From the NCBI GenBank assembly GCA_038224615.1, contig JBBRFH010000252.1, forward strand, positions 1 through 5,026: a DNA stretch of 5,026 nucleotides, read 5' to 3'. Every line of letters starts with the position of its first letter. Position 1 is the stretch's first letter. Positions 1-4,325 of this stretch are shown here, one piece after another. Both the position numbers and the translations under genes were made by a program. The DNA comes from JBBRFH01 sp038224615 (lineage in GTDB: Bacteria > Planctomycetota > Phycisphaerae > Tepidisphaerales > Tepidisphaeraceae). The notes below the pieces were generated by a model. It was given only the letters and a program-made list of their open reading frames with translations, did not search any database and was not told the origin of the DNA.

Positions 1-967
1 CCTCGATCAGTCCCTTGACACAGAGCTTGCCGAACCGGCGGTTCAACTCGTCCATCATGGTCGGCGAGGGCTTGCGCTGAATGCGCATGATCAGCGTATC
101 GCGCGAGTAACGCGTGCTGTGGAAGTTGCTGTAGAAATGAGTCACCTCGGCCATCGCGTCGTCAACGCTCTGGGACATCTTGTAGAGGTTGATGTCCTCG
201 GGGCTGATGAGCTTGCTGCCCAGCAGTTGGTCCTTTACGTAGTTCTGCCACCCGCGCCAGAACCCGGAACCCTCGTGATCGACAAACACGATCGGCATCG
301 GCGGCGCCTTGCCGGTCTGCACCAGCGTCAGGACTTCAAAGCCCTCATCCATCGTCCCGAACCCGCCGGGAAAGACCGCGATCGCGTGACTGGAGCGCAC
401 GAACATCAGCTTGCGGGTGAAGAAGTACTTGAAGTTGATCAGCTTGGGATCGCCTTCGATAAACGCGTTGGTCTTCTGTTCCCAAGGCAGGCGGATCGCC
501 AGCCCGAAGGACGGTTTCGCGCCCGCCCCGCCGTGCCCCGCCGCCATGATCCCACCGCCGGCGCCGGTGATGACCATCCAGCCAAGCTCGGCGATGCGCT
601 TGGAGAAATCGAGCGCGGCGACGTAGTCACGGTGCATTTCGGGCGTGCGGGCCGAGCCGAAAATGCTGATCTTACGCGTGTCCTTGTACGGCTCGAAGAT
701 CTTCAGCGCATAGCGCAGTTCTTTCAGAGACGTGTTGATGAGCTTGAGGTCGGCGCGGTTGTTCTTGTCGCGAAGCAGCTTCAGCGACGTCGATACCATG
801 TCGTTGATCAGATCGCCGCCGGGCAGTTTCTCAAGTGCCTTCATAAGGACTGAGGCGGCGTCGTTTACTTCGACCATCTGGTCGCGGGCGACGGACTGGC
901 GGACTTCCTGAGTTTCGAGGGTGTCCTCGACTTCCTGCACTTCGGCGGGTGCCATTTCTTCAGACAT
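1..967 (-). CDS. LOG family (lysine-decarboxylase-like) Rossmann protein, C-terminus outside window
   Basis: The minus-strand frame is open from an ATG at 967 to the window edge, giving 322 residues without a stop. Family marks are the nucleotide/phosphate-binding stretch ITGAGGGIMAA (about residues 133-143) and the catalytic LOG motif PGGFGTMDE (200-208), preceded by SIFGSART (101-107). LOG-type proteins cleave the N-glycosidic bond of nucleoside 5'-monophosphates, releasing base and ribose 5-phosphate. Some members make free cytokinins, others recycle purine or pyrimidine nucleotides, and the substrate here cannot be told. The first 95 or so residues, acidic and then helical, are longer than in the minimal ~190-residue LOG enzymes, so this is one of the long forms of the family (TIGR00730-like). 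It should be a soluble cytoplasmic protein. The start is supported by AAGAAGG (973-979 on the plus-strand scale) 5 nt before the ATG. A -10-like TATAAC lies at 1013-1018 with no convincing -35. Confidence 0.88.
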   Translation of the reverse strand, partial: MSEEMAPAEVQEVEDTLETQEVRQSVARDQMVEVNDAASVLMKALEKLPGGDLINDMVSTSLKLLRDKNNRADLKLINTSLKELRYALKIFEPYKDTRKISIFGSARTPEMHRDYVAALDFSKRIAELGWMVITGAGGGIMAAGHGGAGAKPSFGLAIRLPWEQKTNAFIEGDPKLINFKYFFTRKLMFVRSSHAIAVFPGGFGTMDEGFEVLTLVQTGKAPPMPIVFVDHEGSGFWRGWQNYVKDQLLGSKLISPEDINLYKMSQSVDDAMAEVTHFYSNFHSTRYSRDTLIMRIQRKPSPTMMDELNRRFGKLCVKGLIE

Positions 968-972
968 TTCGA

Positions 973-979
973 CCTTCTT
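973..979 (-). promoter_or_regulatory. Shine-Dalgarno of the LOG-family gene
   Basis: AAGAAGG on the minus strand, 5 nt before the ATG at 967. It favours that Met over the in-frame Met four codons later. Confidence 0.6.
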
Positions 980-1086
980 CTGCAAACATTTGGAGAGGCC
1001 CCATTGCCTCGGGTTATATCATTTTTGCGGGAAGTACCATACGGACCCGCCGAGGGGACACATTAGAAATCAACGCGACGGCGCGA

Positions 1087-1632
1087 TCACGCTTCAACGG
1101 CATCCGCGACGCGAACCGCCGCAACTGGCAGGCGCTGGCGCATCATGAGCGTGGCGATAAGCTGCCCCACGGCGACAACGAGCATCGCCACAAACACCCA
1201 GCGCAGCCCGCCTGCAATCGTATTGCGGATCAGGTCGAGCGTCTCGGGCGGGAGGCCCGCCTGCGTGTGCGGGTCGAGCGCCGCCGCCGGGGAGACACCG
1301 CCGCGCGTCAAGTCGTTCAGTCGGTCGTGGCTGAGGACGTTGAATCCCGCGCCGAGCAGTCCGACACCCATCGACCCGCCGATCGTCCGGCAGAAGCTCA
1401 CCGTGCTGGTCACGATCCCGCGCTGGTGGTAGTCGACGGCATCCTGCGCACCGAGCAGGTAGGCCATCGACGACGACCCGAACCCGAACCCCGTGATCGC
1501 CAGCACGCCGCCCGCCTCGCTCGGATCAAAATCGTTCACGCCAGACTTGGCCAAGGCAACTCCATGTCGTTCTTCAACACTCGTCCCAACCACGAGACGG
1601 CGGACGATAGGAGCGACCGTCCCGCAGGGCAA
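1087..1632 (-). pseudogene. C-terminal remnant of a DHA2/EmrB-like MFS efflux transporter
   Basis: The frame ends at TGA 1087-1089 and encodes at most 181 residues from a TTG at 1632. It is closed by an in-frame TGA at 1642-1644. From about residue 34 (position ~1533) it reads like the end of a 14-TM drug/H+ antiporter: a glycine-rich hydrophobic segment GVLAITGFGFGSSS (42-55), then QRGIVTSTVSFCRTIGGSMG (70-89), which resembles the 'RGVATASxxFxRxxGGxxG' block of these transporters, and a last membrane helix near 143-164. Intact members have roughly 450-520 residues, so about the first 300 or more are missing. No frame upstream (1540-1740) shows transporter-like hydrophobic sequence, so this looks like a 5' deletion rather than a single frameshift. 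Residues 1-33 do not look like transporter. I see no credible ribosome binding site. It lies 119 bp upstream of the LOG gene on the same strand. A short functional protein is unlikely but not excluded. Confidence 0.65.
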
Positions 1633-1747
1633 AACACCGCATCAAGAAACCGCGCACGCCTGGGCGTCCCCCCACGTTGGCAGCAATCGCCAAACTGACG
1701 CACCCGGGCCGAGTTGATTCCTCGATTCGATCGTGTCGATTCGACGA
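1633..1747. other. Non-coding stretch between MFS remnant and rpsB promoter
   Basis: No frame here has convincing coding character or a recognisable product. The only structure I see is the 9-nt direct repeat TCGATTCGA at 1722-1730 and 1736-1744, directly before the rpsB -35 box. The boundary where the transporter gene was cut falls just to the left, at about 1535-1640. Confidence 0.5.
1722..1744. repeat. Paired TCGATTCGA direct repeat next to the rpsB promoter
   Basis: TCGATTCGA occurs at 1722-1730 and 1736-1744, 14 nt apart start to start, ending 3 nt before the -35 hexamer at 1748. Each copy is nearly its own reverse complement. It could be an upstream activator or operator site, or simply chance in GC-balanced DNA. 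Confidence 0.4.
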
Positions 1748-1776
1748 TTGCTTCAAAAGCTGGTGTTCAGTACAAT
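1748..1776 (+). promoter_or_regulatory. Sigma70-type promoter of rpsB-tsf
   Basis: A -35 box TTGCTT (1748-1753) and a -10 box TACAAT (1771-1776) are separated by exactly 17 nt. Each matches four or five of six consensus positions. The predicted transcript start is near 1782-1784, giving a leader of about 165 nt. This is the best promoter-like match I found ahead of rpsB and fits the strong expression expected for a ribosomal-protein gene. Confidence 0.7.
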
Positions 1777-1780
1777 GGAC

Positions 1781-1947
1781 GACTCGCCATCGCCAAGGCG
1801 AGTCCGTCGTTTGTGGGTTCGCACAGGCCTCGGAACGTGCTTTTTGTACCAATACCAAAGCCCCTGAATCGGCCGAGGCAGTTTTGGCGACGCCGTCGGC
1901 AGATGGGGCTGGCGATTTGCTAATCGCTGCCTGACAAGGAGTTAGTT
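1781..1947 (+). promoter_or_regulatory. Structured 5' leader of rpsB, candidate autoregulatory RNA
   Basis: Inverted repeats seen by eye are as follows. (a) GACTCGCC/GGCGAGTC at 1781-1788 and 1797-1804 is perfect, with an 8-nt loop, right at the predicted transcript start. (b) AGCCCC/GGGGCT at 1859-1864 and 1905-1910 encloses GCCGA/TCGGC at 1872-1876 and 1896-1900. (c) GCGATT/AATCGC at 1912-1917 and 1922-1927 has a TGCT loop and ends 8 nt before the Shine-Dalgarno. A further pairing, GCCTCGG/CCGAGGC (1827-1833 with 1873-1879), uses bases also needed by (b), so the two are mutually exclusive. In gammaproteobacteria S2 represses rpsB-tsf through the rpsB leader. Whether this leader does the same is inference, and no sequence match to a named RNA family is claimed. 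Confidence 0.5.
1936..1941 (+). promoter_or_regulatory. Shine-Dalgarno of rpsB
   Basis: AAGGAG lies 6 nt before the ATG at 1948, close to the ideal sequence and spacing, and fixes the start. Confidence 0.85.
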
Positions 1948-2823
1948 ATGACCCAAGCAGAACTCGTCAAAGCGCTGGTCGATGCCGGCATTCACTTTGG
2001 CAATCCCGCCAGCCGCTGGAATCCGCGTATGGAGCCGTACATTCACGGCAAGCGCGGGAACGTCCACATCATCAATATCAAGGAGACCGTCAAGGGTCTT
2101 CTGCTGGCTAAGAAGCTGATCCAGAACACCGTGGCCGCCGGCCGCGACGTGCTGTTCGTTGGCACCAAGCGCCAGGCCCGCACCGCCATCCAGGATGAAG
2201 CCAACCGCTGTGGCATGCACTACGTCAACGAGCGCTGGCTCGGCGGCACGCTGACCAACTTCCGCACCATCCGCGAACGCCTCAAGCGCCTCGAACAGCT
2301 CGAGAAGCTCTGGGAGTCCGGTGAGATCGAAACGTACTCGAAGAAAATGAAGTCCACGCTCAACCGCGAGATGACCAAGATCAAGGCCAACCTTGAAGGC
2401 ATCCGCAAGATGGACAAGCTGCCGGGACTGATCTTCCTCATCGACACCAAGCGCGAGCACATCGCGGTCAACGAAGCAAGGAAGCTGGGCGTGAAGACGA
2501 TCGCCTTGATCGACACCGACGGCGACCCGTCGCAGATCGACCTGCCGATCCCGGGCAACGACGACGCGATGCGCGCCATTGCGTTGGTGCTGAGCCAGTT
2601 GGCGGACGCCGCCATCGAAGGCAAGGCCGGCCGCACGACCGGCGGCGGGCCCGAAGGGGAAGGGCCAGGCCGACGCCGCAGCAGCCGTGCCGCGTTCCGT
2701 GCCGACAAGCCCGGCGAAGGCGAACCGCCCGCCGGTGACGCCCCGGCCGAGCCGACCGAGGCCCCCGCCGCCCCCACCACCCCGGAAGCCCCGGCCGTCG
2801 AACCGGTCGGCGCGTCTGCCTAA
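1948..2823 (+). CDS. rpsB: 30S ribosomal protein S2 (uS2) with long C-terminal tail
   Basis: S2 sits on the back of the small ribosomal subunit between head and body and is needed for S1 binding and initiation. The 291-residue product shows the family landmarks in order: LVDAGIHFG (10-18) followed by SRWNPRMEPYIHGKR (22-36), FVGTKRQA (70-77), ERWLGGTLTNFRTI (95-108), a Lys/Arg/Glu-rich helical arm (about 109-155), LPGLIFLIDT (158-167), and the C-terminal signature DTDGDPSQIDLPIPGNDDA (189-207). The conserved core ends near residue 224. E. coli S2 is 241 residues. The remaining ~67 residues are low complexity: a basic patch GRRRSSR (241-247) and then a Pro/Ala/Glu-rich tail, probably disordered. 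It is first in an operon with tsf, the usual bacterial order, transcribed from the promoter at 1748-1776. Confidence 0.98.
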   Translation: MTQAELVKALVDAGIHFGNPASRWNPRMEPYIHGKRGNVHIINIKETVKGLLLAKKLIQNTVAAGRDVLFVGTKRQARTAIQDEANRCGMHYVNERWLGGTLTNFRTIRERLKRLEQLEKLWESGEIETYSKKMKSTLNREMTKIKANLEGIRKMDKLPGLIFLIDTKREHIAVNEARKLGVKTIALIDTDGDPSQIDLPIPGNDDAMRAIALVLSQLADAAIEGKAGRTTGGGPEGEGPGRRRSSRAAFRADKPGEGEPPAGDAPAEPTEAPAAPTTPEAPAVEPVGASA

Positions 2824-2835
2824 TCAAAGGCTTTA

Positions 2836-2916
2836 ATTAGCCACAGATCACGCAGATGAACGCGGATAAAAATTGAAATTATCTGCGTTCATCTGCGTTT
2901 ATCTGCGGCTTCTAAT
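2836..2916. repeat. Long imperfect palindrome with ATCTGCG units between rpsB and tsf
   Basis: The left arm (about 2840-2869) and right arm (about 2879-2910) pair over roughly 31 positions, with one G-U wobble, one mismatch and one bulge, around a 9-nt A-rich loop (2870-2878). ATTAG/CTAAT flanks extend it weakly. The right arm is three tandem 10-nt units (ATCTGCGTT-type) starting at 2881, 2891 and 2901. The sequence is AT-richer than the neighbouring genes. It resembles the dispersed 'GCCACAGAT...CGCAGAT' palindromic repeats known from many planctomycete and related genomes. That comparison is from memory, and a second copy is not present in this window. No U-tract follows, so it is not a standard terminator. 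In RNA it would form a strong hairpin inside the rpsB-tsf transcript. Confidence 0.85.
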
Positions 2917-2925
2917 TCAAAACTA

Positions 2926-2929
2926 GAGG
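2926..2929 (+). promoter_or_regulatory. Shine-Dalgarno of tsf
   Basis: GAGG within AGAGGA (2925-2930) lies 10 nt before the ATG at 2940. It sits outside the palindrome, so the tsf initiation site should stay single-stranded when the hairpin forms. Confidence 0.6.
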
Positions 2930-2939
2930 AACCAACCAA

Positions 2940-3743
2940 ATGGCAACCATTACCGCTTCAATCGTTAACGAACTCCGCGCCAAGACCGGCCAAGGGATGA
3001 TGGAGTGCAAGAAGATGCTCACCGAAACCGGTGGTGACATCGAGAAAGCGATCGAGAATTTTCGCAAGAAAGGCGTGAAGGGATCAATCGCCGGGCGCGC
3101 TACGACCGAAGGCCGCGTCGAAGTGCTGACCAAAGGCGATGTCGCCGTCGCCGTCGAGCTCGTGTGCAACACGGACTTCACCGCCAAGAGCGAGCAGGCC
3201 GAGAAGATCGCCAAGCTCGCCGCCGAGACGCTGGCGGGCAGTCCATCGGGCGACCTCGCGTCAAACGCCGCCATCAAAGAAGCGCTCGTCAACGTCAGCC
3301 AGGTGACCGGCGAGAACGTCCAGCTCGGCCGCACCGCGGTCGTGCAGGGCAACGTCGGCTCGTACCTCTACAGCACCGCCGGCAAGGGCAAGGTTGGCGT
3401 GGTCCTCGAGTTCGCCGCACCGGCGAGCGAGGAGATCATCAAGAGCCTGGGCATGCACATCGTTGCCAGCAAGCCGGTCGCGCTCACCCGCGCCGACGTG
3501 CCGGCCGACCTCGTCGCCAAGGAGCGTGACATCGCCGTCGACCAAGCCAAGCAGACCGGCAAGCCGCAAAACATCGCCGAAAAAATCGCCGAAGGCAAGC
3601 TCAACAGCTTCTACGCCGAGCGTGTCCTGCTCGACCAGGAATACGTTCGCGCCGACGAGTTCAAGGGCACGGTCGCCGCGCTGCTCAAGAGCAAGGGCGT
3701 TGAACTCAAGATGTACACCCGCCTCGAAGTCGGGCAAGCATAA
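2940..3743 (+). CDS. tsf: Translation elongation factor Ts (EF-Ts)
   Basis: EF-Ts is the cytoplasmic nucleotide exchange factor that releases GDP from EF-Tu. The N-terminal UBA-like domain carries the first family signature LRAKTGQGMMECKKML (12-27), continuing into GGDIEKAIENFRKKG (31-45). The second signature region is ELVCNTDFTAKS (73-84), with the TDF residues that insert into EF-Tu. The core continues through GMHIVASKPVAL (171-182), and the C-terminal part contains GKPQNIAEKIAEGKLNSFYA (207-226), followed by the LLDQEYV block (230-236). Its 267 residues are slightly shorter than the 283 of E. coli and normal for the family. It lies 116 bp after rpsB and probably shares its promoter, but the strong hairpin between them could alter relative expression. 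No pyrH follows on this strand. Confidence 0.98.
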   Translation: MATITASIVNELRAKTGQGMMECKKMLTETGGDIEKAIENFRKKGVKGSIAGRATTEGRVEVLTKGDVAVAVELVCNTDFTAKSEQAEKIAKLAAETLAGSPSGDLASNAAIKEALVNVSQVTGENVQLGRTAVVQGNVGSYLYSTAGKGKVGVVLEFAAPASEEIIKSLGMHIVASKPVALTRADVPADLVAKERDIAVDQAKQTGKPQNIAEKIAEGKLNSFYAERVLLDQEYVRADEFKGTVAALLKSKGVELKMYTRLEVGQA

Positions 3744-3754
3744 GCACCCCGGCC

Positions 3755-3821
3755 TCGCCGCTTCGGCGACGAAGCTTTCGAGTGTCCAACGAATCGGGAT
3801 AGGGGGCGGCCTTGCGGCCGC
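3755..3821 (+). terminator. Cluster of hairpins after tsf, possible transcription end
   Basis: Three short inverted repeats follow the tsf stop: TCGCCG/CGGCGA (3755-3760 and 3764-3769), CGAA/TTCG (3770-3773 and 3777-3780), and the strongest, GCGGCC/GGCCGC (3806-3811 and 3816-3821), with a TTGC loop. A weaker TCGGC/GCCGA follows at 3834-3846. None has a T-run, so they are not canonical intrinsic terminators. They are the only candidates for ending the rpsB-tsf transcript before the opposing genes. They could also act by Rho or merely protect the 3' end. Confidence 0.35.
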
Positions 3822-3850
3822 TCATCGCGTTGGTCGGCGGTGCCGAGATT

Positions 3851-3946
3851 CTAATCCGAGCGGGTCCGCTTGCCGACGGCCCGATGAAAGCTGACGCCCT
3901 TGCGGCCCCGGTTCGGGGTCATGCACTGGATGTTGGTGTCGGTCAT
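3851..3946 (-). CDS. Unrecognised 31-residue basic protein (small ORF)
   Basis: ATG at 3946 to TAG at 3851-3853, 31 codons. I do not recognise the product. Reasons to think it is coding: 28 of 31 codons end in G or C, as strongly biased as in the known genes here, and AAGG (3956-3959) lies 9 nt before the ATG. The only in-frame codon upstream that could start it before a TGA near 4037 is a rare TTG. The product is soluble and strongly basic, with seven Arg/Lys against two Asp. The basic residues cluster in MTPNRGRKGVSFHR (9-22) and GKRTR (25-29), suggesting RNA or ribosome contact, but that is only a guess. It does not match small ribosomal proteins such as bL36, bL34 or bTHX as I know them. 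It lies convergent to tsf, with TGTCGGTAA repeats upstream. It could be chance. Confidence 0.45.
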   Translation of the reverse strand: MTDTNIQCMTPNRGRKGVSFHRAVGKRTRSD

Positions 3947-3985
3947 GTCGCCCTGCCTTACGCCCGCCGCGGGGTCCGAGACCGC

Positions 3986-4107
3986 AGGGGCCAATTCGGC
4001 TAATGCGATCGAGGACCGGTCGCTCCTGTACCCGTCTCAAAACCTTACCGACATTTACCGACAATCAAAGGGCAGGTTTACCGACATTTGGACGCATAGG
4101 GGCCAAT
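3986..4107. repeat. Two copies of AGGGGCCAAT flanking the TGTCGGTAA cluster
   Basis: AGGGGCCAAT occurs at 3986-3995 and 4098-4107, 112 nt apart in the same direction, each near an AATGCGA (about 4002-4008 and 4105-4111). The similarity is short and no longer duplication is visible between the two places. Confidence 0.35.
4045..4089. repeat. Triple TTACCGACA direct repeat (TGTCGGTAA on minus strand)
   Basis: Identical copies lie at 4045-4053, 4055-4063 and 4078-4086. Copies one and three extend to TTACCGACATTT. The first two are 10 nt apart, one helical turn, and the third is 23 nt beyond the second. The cluster lies about 100-145 nt upstream of the small minus-strand ORF at 3946 and just downstream of the tRNA terminator. 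It looks like a protein-binding cluster (operator- or iteron-like), but no promoter boxes are clear and no partner protein is encoded in the window. Confidence 0.55.
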
Positions 4108-4119
4108 GCGAGCATCAAC

Positions 4120-4155
4120 AAAAAACGCCTGCAAGTCGTTCACTTGCAGGCGTTT
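4120..4155 (-). terminator. Intrinsic terminator of tRNA-Pro
   Basis: A perfect 14-bp inverted repeat (4123-4136 with 4142-4155) with a 5-nt loop (4137-4141) is followed on the minus strand by six T (4120-4125, overlapping the stem end). It begins 7 nt after the tRNA 3' end. There is no T-run on the plus-strand side, so it acts on minus-strand transcripts only. Confidence 0.93.
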
Positions 4156-4162
4156 AAGTTAA

Positions 4163-4238
4163 TCGGGGTGACAAGATTCGAACTTGCGACCTCTTCGACC
4201 CGAACGAAGCGCTCTAATCCAAGCTGAGCTACACCCCG
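4163..4238 (-). tRNA. tRNA-Pro (anticodon CGG)
   Basis: The 76-nt cloverleaf reads on the minus strand: acceptor CGGGGTG/CACCCCG, TA at positions 8-9, D arm GCTC/GAGC with an 11-nt loop, anticodon stem CTTCG/CGAAG around loop TTCGGGT, a 5-nt variable loop, T arm GCAAG/CTTGT (one G-U) with loop TTCGAAT, and discriminator A. The anticodon CGG (4200-4202) decodes CCG. C1-G72 and G37 after the anticodon are typical of proline tRNAs, and the anticodon arm matches that of E. coli tRNA-Pro(CGG). CCA is not encoded (the sequence continues TTAAC), so it must be added by the CCA-adding enzyme. It has its own promoter and terminator. Confidence 0.96.
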
Positions 4239-4254
4239 GACATTCGAGTGAGCC

Positions 4255-4282
4255 AGTGTACCGTAACGCATGGCTGCTTCAA
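4255..4282 (-). promoter_or_regulatory. Probable promoter of tRNA-Pro
   Basis: On the minus strand TTGAAG (4277-4282) and TACACT (4255-4260) are 16 nt apart, each matching four of six consensus positions. The predicted start is near 4248, leaving about ten nucleotides before the mature tRNA. It lies in the gap after the pdxJ stop, so the tRNA may be transcribed alone as well as by read-through from pdxJ, for which I see no terminator in 4239-4325. Confidence 0.6.
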
Positions 4283-4325
4283 GGTTCCAGCACCGCAAAT
4301 CCCCTTCTGCCCGCCGAGGCGTCGA

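Noticed and set aside
119..853. Long plus-strand ORF of 244 codons
   Set aside because: It is antisense to the LOG-family gene, which has clear motifs. The plus-strand translation resembles nothing and owes its length to GC-rich codon structure.
949..1698. Plus-strand ORF of 249 codons across the MFS remnant
   Set aside because: Its translation is Arg/His-rich with no family features, while the opposite strand carries recognisable transporter sequence. It is a shadow frame.
1574..1858. Minus-strand ORF of 94 codons overlapping the rpsB promoter
   Set aside because: It has no GC3 bias, no recognisable sequence and no ribosome binding site, and it covers the rpsB promoter and leader. It does not supply the missing N-terminal part of the transporter.
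2881..2909. Three regularly spaced ATCTGCG units as a CRISPR-like or minisatellite array
   Set aside because: The units are 10 nt long with no spacers and form one arm of the larger palindrome, so they are part of that repeat element.
3806..3821. GCGGCC/GGCCGC hairpin as a clear intrinsic terminator of tsf
   Set aside because: There is no T-run after it on either strand, so it is listed only as a low-confidence member of a hairpin cluster.
3812..4003. Plus-strand ORF of 63 codons after tsf
   Set aside because: It is antisense to the small minus-strand ORF, its GC3 is only about half, and it starts inside a hairpin without a ribosome binding site.
3822..4064. Minus-strand ORF of 80 codons between tsf and the tRNA
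   Set aside because: Its codon third positions are not GC-biased. The overlapping 31-codon frame (3851-3946) has the coding-like pattern instead, and the 80-codon product looks random and Arg-rich.
4123..4155. Palindrome next to the tRNA as an attachment site or inverted repeat of a mobile element
   Set aside because: The six T on the minus strand just after the stem, and the position right after the tRNA, explain it fully as an intrinsic terminator. No second copy of the tRNA 3' end is present in the window.
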